Assembly: GCA_021292165.1 (NCBI GenBank) | Contig: CM037877.1 | Location: 84,413,691 to 84,477,690 of the forward strand | Direction of reading: 5' to 3' | Origin: Shinisaurus crocodilurus | Taxonomy: Eukaryota; Chordata; Lepidosauria; Squamata; Shinisauridae | Length of the DNA stretch: 64,000 nucleotides | Part shown: one piece after another, positions 22,481 through 32,354 of the stretch | How the letters are laid out: the number at the start of each line of letters is the position of its first letter | How positions within the stretch are numbered: the first letter of the stretch is position 1 | Notes under the pieces: model-generated | Told to the model about the DNA's origin: nothing | Database searches by the model: none | What the model saw: the letters and a program-made list of their open reading frames with translations, nothing else | Program-made: the position numbers and the translations under genes

Positions 22481-25351
22481 TCAAAGCATCTCTGACAGAT
22501 GTCTGTCCAGCTGCACCTTGAATGCCTCCAGAGTGGGAGAGCCCACGACCTCCCTAGGTAGTTGATTCCATTGTCTTATTGCTCTGACAGTCAGGAAATT
22601 TTTCCTGATGTTTAGGTGGAATCTAGGTTCCTGTAACTTAAGCCCATTATTCCGTGTCCTGCAAACTGGGATGAACGAGAAGAGATCTTTGCCCTCCTCT
22701 GTGTGACATCCCTTCAAATACTGGAAGAGTGCGATCATATCTCCCCTCAGTCTCCTCTTCTGAAGGCTAAACATGCCCAGTTCTTTCAGTCTCTCCTCAT
22801 AGGGCCTTGTTTCCAGTCCCTTTATCATCCTTGTTGCCCTCCTCTGAACCCTCTCCAGTTTGTCTATGTCCTTCTTAAAGTGAGGTGCCCAGAACTGGAC
22901 GCAGTACTCAAGATGAGGCCTAACCAGTGCCGAGTAAAGGGGAATTATCACTTCCCGCGATTTGGAAGCTATACTTCTATTAATACAGCCCAAAATTGCA
23001 TTTGCCTTCTTTGCAGCCACATCGCATTGCTGGCTCATATTCAGTTTGTGATCTACCACAATTCCAAGATCCTTCTCACTTGTAGTATTGTTGAGCCAAG
23101 TGTCCCCCATTCTGTAACTCTGCATTTGGTTTCCTCTCCCTAGGTGCAGCACTTGGCATTTATCCCTATTAAATTTCATTCTGTTGTTTTCGGCCCAGCG
23201 CTCCAGCCTATCGAGGTCACTTTGAATTTTGTTTCTGTCTTCCAGAGTATTAGCTGTTCCACCTAACTTTGTGTCATCTGCAAATTTGATAAGCATTCCC
23301 TGTACCTCCTGATCCAAGTCATTAATAAAAATGTTGAAGAGCACCGGGCCCAGGACCGAGCTCTGTGGTACCCCGCTCGTTACCTCTCCCCAGTTTGAGA
23401 AGGAACCATTGATAAGCACTCTTTGAGTCCGATTCTGTAGCCAATTGTGGATCCACCTGATAGTTGTTCCATCTAGCCCACTCTTAGCTAGCTTACTAAT
23501 CAGGATATCATGAGGCACTTTGTCGAAAGCTTTGCTGAAGTCCAGATATATAATGTCCACAGCATTCCCACAGTCCACAAGGGAGGTTACCCGATCAAAA
23601 AATGAGATCAGATTAGTCTGACAGGATTTGTTCTTGACAAATCCATGCTGGCTTCTAGTAATCACTGCATTGTTTTCAAGGTGCTTGCAGACTGACTTCT
23701 TTATAATCTGCTCAAAAATCTTCCCAGGGATTGATGTCAGACTGACTGGCCTATAGTTCCCAGGTTCCTCCTTCTTGCCCTTTTTGAAGATGGGAACAAC
23801 ATTTGCCCTCCTCCAGTCGTCTGGCACTTCACCTGTCCTCCATGATTTCTCAAAGATAATAGACAGTGGTTCTGAGAGTTCTTCTGCCAGTTCCTTTATT
23901 ACTCTAGGATGCAGCTCATCAGGCCCTGGAGATTTAAACTCGTTCAGAGTAATCAGGTGCTCCTTGACCATTTGCCTATCAATCTCAAGCTGCAATTCTG
24001 CCCCTTCAGTCTGCACTTCAGGTTTGCCAGGGGGGTCATAGACCCTCTTTTGGGAGAAGACCGAGCCGAAGTAGGAATTGAACACTTCTGCCTTTTCTTT
24101 GTCTTCTGTTATCAATTCGCCATCCTCATTGTGTAGTTGAACCACCAGTTCTTTCTTCTGTCTTTTACTGTACATGTATCTGAAGAAAGCTTTTTTGTTG
24201 CTTTTAGCATTCCTCGCTAACCTTAGCTCATTCTCAGCTTTAGCCTTCCTGACACTATTCCTGCAGTTCTGTGCTACCTGCCTGTACTCTTCCCCTGTAG
24301 CCTGTCCTTCCTTCCACTTCCTATACGTGTCCTTTTTTGTTTTTAGGTCATCTTTGAGTTTATTGTGAAGCCACATTGGCTTCTTCTGTTGCCCTCTGCC
24401 TTTTTTCCTTGTGGGAATTGTTTGCAATTGTGCCTTTAAAATTTCCTTTTTTAAAAACTCCCACCCCTCCTGGGCTCCCTTTCTCGTGAGAGTCACTTGC
24501 CATGAGATCTTACTAATCATTGTTCTGAGTTTGTTAAAATTGGCTTTCCTAAAATCCAGGGTACGTGTTTGGCTACACTCAGCTTTTGCTTCTGTTAGAA
24601 TCAAGAACTCAAGTATAACATGGTCACTTTCCCGCAGAGTTCCCGAAACTGCCACTTTATCCACTAACTCGTCTCTGTTGGTTAGAATCAGGTCAAGGAT
24701 AGCCGATCCTCTAGTTCCTTCCTCCACTTTCTGTAGGAGGAAGTTATCAGCAGCACAGCTCAGGAATTTCTTGGAGGGGCCATGTTTGGCTGAATAAGTC
24801 TCCCAACAGATATCAGGGAAATTGAAGTCTCCCATTACTACCACATCGTGCCTCCTTGAAACAATGGCAATTTGCTTTTCAAAAGTTCCATCCTCGTCTT
24901 CTCCTTGATTGGGTGGTCGGTAGTAGACTCCAACCGCCATGTTCGTTTTATTCTTTGCCCCCTTTATTTTAACCCAGATGCTCTCAATGGGGCTGCCAAG
25001 CTCCTCTTCCTGTATCTCTGTGCAGAGATACGTATTTTTAACATACAGTGCAACTCCACCTCCCTTTCTGTTGCTTCTGTTCCTTTTGAACAAGTTATAC
25101 CCTTCAATTGCTGTATTCCAGTCATGGGAGTCATCCCACCAGGTTTCAGTTATCCCTATCAAGTCGTACTTGCCCTCATGTATCAAGAGTTCAAGTTCGT
25201 CTTGTTTATTGCCCATACTCTGGGCATTAGTATAGAGACATTGAAGACTATGTGCTTTATAGTCCGACTTTCCCCCTACATTTTGTGGTACACTATCAAT
25301 GGGCACTGCTGGAGCTGTTCTCTCCATTGTGGCATAGAGGCCTTCTTCCAT
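22481..25351 (-). CDS. CR1 ORF2: APE-type endonuclease and reverse transcriptase
   Basis: This 956-residue protein nicks target DNA and copies CR1 RNA at the nick (target-primed reverse transcription). The N-terminal endonuclease (about residues 37-250) keeps the key residues: Asn42 in TNAQS, Glu69 in ITETWW, Asp175/Asn177 in GDFN, and Asp243/His244 in ESDH. The reverse transcriptase (about 470-760) has YLDFSKAFDKVPHDIL near 602 and FADD at 690-693. A C-terminal domain with the WNQLPREVV motif follows near the end. One oddity: the usually invariant Gly of the PQG motif is Ser664 (GVPQSS), while the 49-kb copy has GVPQGS and the 58-kb copy GVPQDS. Length fits full CR1 ORF2. The first Met is taken as start because it lies 38 bp after the ORF1 stop. 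Confidence 0.96.
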   Translation of the reverse strand: MEEGLYATMERTAPAVPIDSVPQNVGGKSDYKAHSLQCLYTNAQSMGNKQDELELLIHEGKYDLIGITETWWDDSHDWNTAIEGYNLFKRNRSNRKGGGVALYVKNTYLCTEIQEEELGSPIESIWVKIKGAKNKTNMAVGVYYRPPNQGEDEDGTFEKQIAIVSRRHDVVVMGDFNFPDICWETYSAKHGPSKKFLSCAADNFLLQKVEEGTRGSAILDLILTNRDELVDKVAVSGTLRESDHVILEFLILTEAKAECSQTRTLDFRKANFNKLRTMISKISWQVTLTRKGAQEGWEFLKKEILKAQLQTIPTRKKGRGQQKKPMWLHNKLKDDLKTKKDTYRKWKEGQATGEEYRQVAQNCRNSVRKAKAENELRLARNAKSNKKAFFRYMYSKRQKKELVVQLHNEDGELITEDKEKAEVFNSYFGSVFSQKRVYDPPGKPEVQTEGAELQLEIDRQMVKEHLITLNEFKSPGPDELHPRVIKELAEELSEPLSIIFEKSWRTGEVPDDWRRANVVPIFKKGKKEEPGNYRPVSLTSIPGKIFEQIIKKSVCKHLENNAVITRSQHGFVKNKSCQTNLISFFDRVTSLVDCGNAVDIIYLDFSKAFDKVPHDILISKLAKSGLDGTTIRWIHNWLQNRTQRVLINGSFSNWGEVTSGVPQSSVLGPVLFNIFINDLDQEVQGMLIKFADDTKLGGTANTLEDRNKIQSDLDRLERWAENNRMKFNRDKCQVLHLGRGNQMQSYRMGDTWLNNTTSEKDLGIVVDHKLNMSQQCDVAAKKANAILGCINRSIASKSREVIIPLYSALVRPHLEYCVQFWAPHFKKDIDKLERVQRRATRMIKGLETRPYEERLKELGMFSLQKRRLRGDMIALFQYLKGCHTEEGKDLFSFIPVCRTRNNGLKLQEPRFHLNIRKNFLTVRAIRQWNQLPREVVGSPTLEAFKVQLDRHLSEML

Positions 25352-25389
25352 TGGTACCCCCGAGTTTATGTCTCCCTCCCCTGTTGGAT

Positions 25390-26418
25390 TCAGTTTAAAG
25401 CCCTCCTGATTAAGTTCCTCATGCTGTGGCCAAACACATTCTTCCCAGTCCTTGTGAGGTGCAACCCATCCTTTGCCAGCAGTCCATCTTCCAGGAAGTG
25501 TAGCCCGTGGTCCCAGAATCCAAATCCCTCACGTCGGCTCCACCTTCGTAGCCAGTCATTCACTCGGAGTATTTTTCTTTCCCTTTCTATGCCTCTTCCA
25601 AGTACTGGAAGGATGGATGAGAAAACTATCTGGGCCCCGAAGTTCTTGAGTTCCCTTCCCAGCTCTTCAAAGTCTGCCGTGATTTCTTTGTAACTCCGCT
25701 TGGCAGTATCATTTGTACCCACGTGGAAGAGAAGAAAGGGGTATGTGTCGGTGGGCTGCATGAGCCTCGGCAGCTGCTCTGACACATCCTTAATCCGTGC
25801 CCCGGGGAGACAGCACACCTGGCGAGTCCATGGGTCTTCGCGACATACTTTGGCTTCGATCCCCCGCAGGAGGGAGTCTCCCACTACGAGTACTCTTCTC
25901 TTCCTCTTGCTGTAGGCCTTGGTTTGATTGCCTCCACTTGACTGACCCTCAGCCACTTGCTCGCTGCCACGTTGGGTGCCCGGTAATCCGTCCTCTGCAG
26001 GCTGTCCTCTGCCCTCGTCCTCAAGTACATGGAAGCGGTTCCATAGCTCCACTGCTTCCACAGGCGCAGAGTGTCTTGTAGTTCTTCTGCTCCTAACAGT
26101 CACCCTTTTCCAGGGAGTTCCCCCTGCGTTATTTTCCCTTGCCTCTGCAGTCTCCGACTCCGCCTCATCCTGCCGTTGCCCTTCTGGCTCCTGTACTGTG
26201 CTTTGGTGCTGTAGATCCACCGTTCTGTCTAAGAACTCCTCGCTTTCTCTTATGCTCCTGTGGGTTGACACTTGCTGCTCCAGTCCTCTGACCTTTTCTT
26301 CCAACAGCGTGACCAGCTTGCACTTGTTGCATGTGTAGGCCATGTTGATCTCCGGCAGGAAAACAAACATTGCACACCCCTTGCAGGTCACCACCACTGC
26401 TGAGTCCTTTCCTTCCAT
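25390..26418 (-). CDS. CR1 ORF1: zinc-finger and SGNH-esterase-like protein
   Basis: This 342-residue protein is the RNA-binding/accessory ORF1 of CR1. The N-terminus has paired cysteines (Cys12, Cys15, Cys30, Cys33), a small zinc-finger-like unit, followed by a short heptad-like stretch (about 37-65) and an acidic, Gln/Glu-rich linker. The C-terminal half (about 173-342) is an SGNH/GDSL hydrolase-like domain: Ser182 in VVGDSLLRG, Gly234/Asn236 in HVGTND, and Asp317 with His320 in KDGLHL. These are the expected catalytic positions, all present. In CR1 and some L2 elements such esterase-type ORF1 proteins are known, though their substrate is not settled. The frame is undamaged and immediately precedes ORF2. 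Confidence 0.93.
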   Translation of the reverse strand: MEGKDSAVVVTCKGCAMFVFLPEINMAYTCNKCKLVTLLEEKVRGLEQQVSTHRSIRESEEFLDRTVDLQHQSTVQEPEGQRQDEAESETAEARENNAGGTPWKRVTVRSRRTTRHSAPVEAVELWNRFHVLEDEGRGQPAEDGLPGTQRGSEQVAEGQSSGGNQTKAYSKRKRRVLVVGDSLLRGIEAKVCREDPWTRQVCCLPGARIKDVSEQLPRLMQPTDTYPFLLFHVGTNDTAKRSYKEITADFEELGRELKNFGAQIVFSSILPVLGRGIERERKILRVNDWLRRWSRREGFGFWDHGLHFLEDGLLAKDGLHLTRTGKNVFGHSMRNLIRRALN

Positions 26419-26441
26419 AGTGCTCTGCTTCTGTCTTCCTA

Positions 26442-26478
<37 letters not shown>

Positions 26479-26483
26479 AATTT

Positions 26484-26518
<35 letters not shown>

Positions 26519-26985
26519 TTTTAGGGACCTCCCCCTTGACCTCCCCTGCCGAACTCCGCTGCCAAATTCCTGTTTGCTCTCCCTGTACGCTCGCTCTGTT
26601 CGCTCGCTATCTGGGAGCCTGCTTGCCCTATCACAGCCCCAAAAACAGCTGGAGCCTCTCTCCTGTTGTGCTCCTGCTCAGCTGGGAGTCAGGAACAGAA
26701 TGAGCTCCCAGGCCACGCCCTGCAATCAGCCCCACTTCCTTGCAATCAGCTGCAATCAGCCCCAGGTAGTTGCAGTCAGCAGGAGCTTCTGCTCAACAGA
26801 ATGAGCTCTCAGGCCACGCCTTTCCCTTGCAGCACTTGTTGTTGTACTACTCCGCTGCCAAACTCCTGTTTGCTCTCCCTGTTCACTCGCTCTGTTCGCT
26901 CGCTCTCTGGGAGCCTGCCCGCTTATCACAGCCCCGAGAACAGCTGGAGCCTCTCTCCTGTTGTGCTCCTGCTCAGCTGGAGCAC
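26419..26985 (-). promoter_or_regulatory. CR1 5' UTR with tandem monomers
   Basis: A unit of 296 bp starts at 26554 (CTCCGCTGCCAAATTCCTGT in plus coordinates) and restarts at 26850 (CTCCGCTGCCAAACTCCTGT); the second unit is cut at about 26978 by the element end. An internal segment, AGAATGAGCTC-CAGGCCACGCC, also occurs twice (near 26696 and 26797). This arrangement resembles the repeated promoter monomers known from some L1 families. Promoter function is an inference. Between it and ORF1 lies a TA/TTTA microsatellite. Confidence 0.7.
26443..26521. repeat. (TA)n and (TTTA)n microsatellite in the CR1 leader
   Basis: About 16 TA units followed by about 10 TTTA units, between the CR1 5' UTR monomers and the ORF1 start codon. 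Confidence 0.95.
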
Positions 26986-28108
26986 AACAGCTCCTCTTGC
27001 CAAAACACCAATACATTTTTACAACTCCACCACATATGAGCATATGTCCCTTTTTCCTGACATCCTCTCCAACATAATGCAGAACAATTATTATCTATTC
27101 TATTTAATCTTACTGGAGTTAAATACCATCTCCAAATTAGTTTATAAAAAATTTCCTTTATCCAAATTGACATCATTTTCACAATCCGTCTATCCCATAT
27201 ATTGTTCCACCCCACCTTCAAGGTCACCTCTCCAAATTCATTATCCCATACTGCCTTAAGCTGATCCTCTTGTTCTTTTGCTTTTTGAATCAATCTATAT
27301 AAATCCCTTGTTATACCTCTTGTTGATGCATACCTGGTAGGCCGTCTCTAGACATGACCATCTTTTCAAAATTAGTTAAATCTCTCTCGTACTCAGTTTT
27401 CCTTTTCCATTTCTTCGACCACTGTTCTAACTGTAATAAATTTAACCACGATAATCTTCTTCTCCCAACAATTTCCATTATTTGATCTCTAGTCCCCATC
27501 TTTCCCACCCAATCGGACAATCTAATAACCCTTTCTTCTCTTAGTTTACCCTCCAGCTCTGATCTTAAGTTTTCAGGAAAATCCTTAAGAGCTACCACCG
27601 GAGTTAATGGAGATATCCCTGGTATAAATATGCTCTTCATAGTACCCCAAATCATTAACAAATTTCTTAGAAAAGGGTTGTCTATATTTTTTATCAATTT
27701 ATTATTATTTTTTTGAAAAAAAATATTCCCCAAAGTACTACGTAATTCACATGTTTCTAACTCCAACCACATTATTTCTTTAGGGCGTGCTATAATATCC
27801 ACTATATGTCTTAATTGATTCGCTATATAATATCATTTTAAATTCGGCAAACCCAAACCCCCTACTTTTTGTGCTTTATACCATCTTGTTTTAGTAATCC
27901 TAGATTTTTTCCCTCCATTACAATATGTATTAATAATTGATTGCCAATCTTTAAGTTCCTTATCTGATATCGCACTTGGTATCATCCGAAATAAAAAATT
28001 TATCTTTGGCAAAATCTTCATTTTAATCAAAGCAGTTCTACCAAACCAGGAAATTCCAATTTTTTTATACTCCTCTATTTTATTCTTTACCTAAGAATGG
28101 ACTTCTTC

Positions 28109-28532
28109 ATTGTGAAACAGATATGCATGTAATCCTTCTTATGTGTTGGTTCTTAAGATGTTGCAGTTCTTAGGGTTCCTAAAGAATAGTAACGTACAAG
28201 TCAGTCCCATGTTTGTTCTTGCTGTACATGTGCACACACACAGTCTTTTAAAAGTGGGTATGCCATAGGTTGGATCCAGGATCTGTTTTCCACAAGAGGA
28301 AGGACTTTGCTTGTGGAATGTCCCTCCAACTGATTTTTGGGGATCCCTCATCCCCACACACACATACACCACCACAGCTCACCCCATTCAGCAGCATCTC
28401 CTGACTCTCTGTATAGTATTTTCAGAGGACTGGATGGGTGCCATGGGTAGGTGGGGGCGGGAAATTCTACTTCCATTGATCTAGCTTAAATCTGGATCCA
28501 ACCCTATAATGTTCACACAGCAGAAAACATGA
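28109..28532. other. Non-coding stretch, no feature recognised
   Basis: Apparently unique DNA with short CA-rich patches. No gene was recognised. Confidence 0.5.
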
Positions 28533-28842
28533 GCAGTATATCCAACACTGCCCATCCATGAGTGGGGCCCGTCGCCTCTTCTGTTACATGAGCAGCGAGC
28601 CCACTGATTCTGCTGCACAAGTGGCACCCATCGCTTACGCAACAGAGATTAGTGCTTATGCGGAAACGCTAGTTTCTGGAATAAGACAGGCCAGTGGAGC
28701 TCCCTCATGCAAGCTCCACCGGCCTGCCCTGTTCAGCTTGCCCCTGGAAGTGCTACATTCCCATTGTGCAAGATGTGGGTGCCACTTGCATAATGAAATT
28801 GGTGGGGCTGGCAGCTTGCAGGTGGATACTGCCCTATGTGTG
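28533..28842. mobile_element. MITE with GGCAGTATCCA-like ends, copy 2
   Basis: The left end GAGCAGTATATCCAACACTG and the right end GTGGATACTGCCC are inverted, and internal GTGGCACCCATC and GGTGCCACTTG blocks are also inverted. It is related to 14552-14732. The CpG-containing interior has a chance open frame of 95 codons without a known domain. Confidence 0.55.
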
Positions 28843-29736
28843 TGAATGCAGTTCCTACAAGGTAGGAATTCCATAGCATGTGAAGCAACACTTAAGATGT
28901 GCTTCCTGTGTTAAAAATAAAGATAAAAATCAAAGGGAGTGTTAGGAGGTTGCTCACACACAGAGGAAGGGGACTGGCATCCTCTCCTGTGACCTTTCTA
29001 TGCAAATCATAAGGAATCATTGCTCCAGCAGTCACCAGAGTTAGCTTGAGGTTTAAATATAGAAAACTGAAGAACTGACAGCCTCTTCCTCTTTCTCATA
29101 ATCTCATCCATCTTTTCTCTCTTCACACGCAATGCAGATCTGGGTGCAAGGATGAAGGATTAGGAAGACAAACATTCCGAATCAGCACATAAAACAAAAT
29201 ACGGTATGCTGTGTTGGCCCAAATGAAAAAGAGGAGTGAGGAGAGGGGGTGAAATCCTGTTTAACAATCATTGCAGCATTCATAACTTTACCCCAGAACT
29301 GGAACTTGATGGTGTCACCCTATGCTTATCATGAATACTCAGAACCCTGTGAATCACAGTCAGGCCCAATTTAAACAAGGCTGACAAAAAGGATCTCTCT
29401 GAAGAAGACCCAGCCCAGTGCGGGGGGCTACTGAGAGGTCTAAGCAATTTTTCTTCCTCTTATTCCAGCCTTCTCCTGCTTTCCTGCCTCCACAGCAGAC
29501 ACTGGACACATACAGTGATTGCATAACATGTACAGACATTCTTTAAACATATATAATAGTGGGGAAATTCCGCACACAGCCCTTGTGAATTCCCCATCAG
29601 TGAACTCACCAGTCAAGTGCCTTTTCAATTAATTCAGACTCTTTCTTCAACCTGAAGAAAGAAGGGTCCCTTTGATCCTTCACCCATCCAGGATCCCTTC
29701 TCAGTATTTATTTATTTATATTTATTCATTCATTTG
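28843..29736. other. Non-coding stretch, no feature recognised
   Basis: Apparently unique DNA ending in an ATTTATTT-rich patch. No gene was recognised. Confidence 0.5.
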
Positions 29737-29990
29737 ATGATGATGATGATGATGATGATTATGATGATTATGATTATTATTATTTACGGTCTACCGACAA
29801 CACCAATATATATATATATATATATATATACATACAAACAAGATATACCAGCTCTCAGTTGTACACTCAGAATAAAAACATACAATAAAACAGAATCAGG
29901 CAAGCATAGAAGGCCTAGTCAGAATAGCAACATTCAAGAATTTTGCAACTTCCTTAGTGATTAAACTATTTGAGCCATCAAGCAAAATGG

Positions 29991-30950
29991 TCAAAGAGAC
30001 TCTAAAGATCGTCCAGGGAAAGTTTGGGTGATTGGATGTATTAAAGTCTCTCTAGCCCCTCGATAGAAACTACAATTAAATAGAACATGCACAAGAGATT
30101 CCACCTCCTCGTTGTTGCAGGGGCAGCATCTATTTTTCACTGGGATTTTACTGTATCTGCCATCCAAAAGTTTGGAGGGTAGAACATTAAATCGGGCTAA
30201 GGAGAATGCTCTCCTGTATTTAGGGATAGATAACCACTCTAAATAGAGCATCCCATTTTTAGGATAAAGGCCCGACAAACCCAGTGACAGAGGGGAACAT
30301 GGGCCCTGGGCCACTGCATGGAGCTCTTGAAAATCGATGTCAGTCAGTCTCTGCTTGACTAGAAATTTAACTTTCTCCCAGAACAAGGATAGCAAATAGG
30401 AAGGAGACAGCCCAATTGAGGCAACCTTTTGCCTCACTGCTTTATTCCAAGCAGACACATAGGAATCTAACATCATCTGGGAAACAAAAGAATTTGGCTT
30501 AACCAAAAGCTGGCAACAAAGCCAGAAGTGTATAGAATGTATCCAAGCCAAGCAATTAAGAGAATTAAGGCCAGCTTCAAGATAAAGGGCAGCACCACCA
30601 GCTACACACTTGGGCACGCCAAATATAGATCTAAGGAAGTAAGATTGAATGCTTTCGAGAGAGTCTTTAAGACAAGGAAACCAAATAGGAGCTCCAAAAA
30701 GAATCTGGGATACTATCTTAACTTGAAAAACATGGATGGCAGCTGGAATAAATTTCCCACCTCTAGTGAAAAAGAAGCGCAATATGGCACTCAGATTTTG
30801 TTCAGCTTTAGCCTTAGCAACCTTTGCCTGGACTCTCCAGTTAGCAGTCTCATGAAACCAAATACCCAGATATTTATAGGAGTCAACTTGATCAAGTCTA
30901 CTATTATCCATAACCCTAGAATGTCTAACCTTCTTCCTTGCAAATACCAT
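29991..30950 (-). pseudogene. LINE ORF2 C-terminal fragment
   Basis: This 319-codon open frame is the C-terminal part of the reverse transcriptase of the LINE above. It starts in the thumb-side region following SKAKVMVFARKK, continues through VDSYKYLGIWF (a conserved block after the catalytic YADD motif), and ends with a Cys/His cluster near residue 280. The first Met is not the true start: the frame is open into upstream sequence with the YAADD motif. The protein cannot be made intact because the hAT insertion cuts the reverse transcriptase between the GVRQGC and YAADD blocks. Confidence 0.8.
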
Positions 30951-31115
30951 AACTTTAGCTTTGGAGTAATTGATTGTTAAAAGATTTTTATTACAGAACT
31001 CAACAAATCCAGATAGTAGTCGCTTAAGACCTAAACGTGTCTGTGAAATTAGAATGGCATCATCTGCTGCATAGAGAAGGGTAAATATTCTTGTGGAGCA
31101 AATCTTAGGGGGATG

Positions 31116-32151
31116 CAGGGATGTTGAAGAGTCCTTGGTCTCGAGTCATGAGTCGAGTCACGAGTCTTTGGACCCGAGTCTCGAGTCCGAGTCGAGTCCT
31201 TGGTCCAAAATGGTGACTCACGAGTCATGAGTCACTCCCAAAGCTGACTCCACGAGTCCCTATTAAAATCAATGGGGTTTTTCCCAACAAAATAAGGCTA
31301 CGGTACTTCAGATGTGTGGCTTAAATAAATTCTAGGCACAAGTGTGCCTTTTTATTTCAAAACTCTGCCACTGATTTTGGCAAGAACAGACCAGGCAGAC
31401 AAACCCAAAATAACCAGGCAGGCAGAGGAGGCAGGGAACCCCAAAGCAAGCTGGCAGAGGCCTTTGTCTTGGACAATGTGGAACTGGTTAAGAAGAGACA
31501 GGAACTGTCTCCTGTGGAACTGGTTAAGAAGAGACAGGCAGGCAGAGGAGGCAGGGAACCCCAACCAGGCAGGCAGAGGCAGCCAAACCCAAAATGTCTG
31601 AAAGGTTGCATTTTAGGAAAATGATTTTAAAAAATAAACTTGCTGTACTTCCTAAAACCTATCCATGTTGCATTTGAGGAACACGATTTTGAAACACGAG
31701 TCCTTGGTCTCGAGTCTCGAGTCTCCAGGATGGACAGCCTGGAGACAGGAAGAGTCCAGAAGAAGCTGTGGGAGGAGTTATGTAATTCAAGATTTTGTTG
31801 GAGTTTAAGGAGAGGAGTGGTGGCAGAGAAGAAGGAAGAAAGAAGAGATGGAGTTGTTTGTTTGTTTTTGTTGTTTTGTCTTTGTTGTTTCTTTTTGGTT
31901 TGTTTGTCTGTTACCTTTTTTTGTTTCCCCCCCCCTTTTCCTTTTCCCCCCCTTTTAATTACTCTAAATACTCACTTCTCTCTTGAAGGAAAAGGTTAAG
32001 ATGGTGAATGAGAGACAATTTTTTTTTCTTATTTTTTTTTGGGAGGGCCTTGGAGGTTGCTGTCCTGATGGGACTCGAGTCTGACTCTAGTCAGAGGGGG
32101 GACTCAGTCCGACTCACGAGTCGAGTCCTGGAGTCCGAGTCCCCATCCCTG
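31116..32151. mobile_element. hAT-type element with GAGTC-array ends, copy 2
   Basis: The ends CAGGGATGTTGAAGAGTCC and the inverse of CAGGGATGGGGACTCGGAC are flanked by a perfect 8-bp duplication GGGGGATG (31108-31115 and 32152-32159). GAGTC/CGAGTC arrays occupy both subterminal regions (about 31130-31260 and 32073-32142), with another short array at about 31697-31725. The left interior (TTCAGATGTGTGGCTTAAAT, then AGGCAGGCAGAGGAGGCAGG) matches copy 1 at 10874-11644. The right interior is different and holds T-rich and C-rich runs. No transposase frame is present. It interrupts a LINE reverse transcriptase and is younger than that LINE. Confidence 0.93.
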
Positions 32152-32354
32152 GGGGGATGGGAGGCTAGCGACCCTAGATGAGAGGGGAGATCGGCCAAAT
32201 ACAGATTAAATAGAGTGGGGGCAAGAATGCAACCTTGCCTGACACCACGAGATGAAAAAAATCTCCTTAGAGAAATGGCCATAGTTACTGCAATGCACCT
32301 GGGCAGATGTGTTATAATGCAGAGTACGAATTAGAAACAGTAACCTCCTGTCAA

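Larger units (their letters stand above)
22398..26985 (-). mobile_element. Full-length CR1 LINE with two open ORFs
   Basis: On the minus strand the order is a 5' UTR with a tandem repeat (26985-26419), ORF1 (26418-25390), a 38-bp gap, ORF2 (25351-22481) and a short 3' UTR. It ends in AGTTGGACTCGATGG-type sequence and the octamer-like tail ATTCTATGATTCTATGAT, typical of CR1. Both ORFs are open from Met to stop. It is inserted in an L1 with no clear target duplication (at most 3 bp), as is usual for CR1. The copies at 49.2-50.7 kb and 57.8-59.4 kb are near-identical in sequence but 5'-truncated. Confidence 0.96.
21837..28092 (-). mobile_element. 5'-truncated L1 LINE, split by a CR1
   Basis: A perfect 16-bp target duplication AAGAATGGACTTCTTC flanks the element (21821-21836 and 28093-28108). 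The minus strand encodes the last part of an L1 ORF2: pieces at 28030-27833, 27802-27311, 27293-26973 and 22335-22015. They include the Cys/His cluster with CWRGCQEKGTYAHMWWSC. The A-rich 3' end lies at 21837-21870. At least one Trp codon has become a stop (near 27830). A full-length CR1 (22398-26985) sits in the frame at the FW-E position, just after the Cys/His cluster. The copy at 52475-54795 is the same subfamily without this CR1 and shows the uninterrupted reading. Confidence 0.95.
29737..32350 (-). mobile_element. Jockey/I-like LINE, 5'-truncated, split by a hAT element
   Basis: On the minus strand RT block RGVRQGCILAPTLFNLYLAD is at about 32240-32180. After the hAT insertion (31116-32151), the frame resumes just downstream with the catalytic LLYAADDAILIS (about 31083-31048) and INYSKAKVMVF. 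A long open C-terminal part covers 30950-29991, ending near a CCPCNNEEVESLVHVLFNC cluster. The 3' region grades into TA and ATG microsatellites (29737-29830). The clade is not certain to me. The protein resembles mobile-element reverse transcriptases often annotated as jockey-like in lizards. Confidence 0.8.

Noticed and set aside
24872..25693. 273-codon plus-strand frame opposite the CR1 ORF2/ORF1 junction
   Set aside because: Antisense shadow of two conserved CR1 ORFs.
22398..26985. Host gene or virus as source of the long minus-strand frames
   Set aside because: The endonuclease-RT layout, esterase-type ORF1 and octamer-like tail identify CR1. No capsid, envelope or LTR is present.
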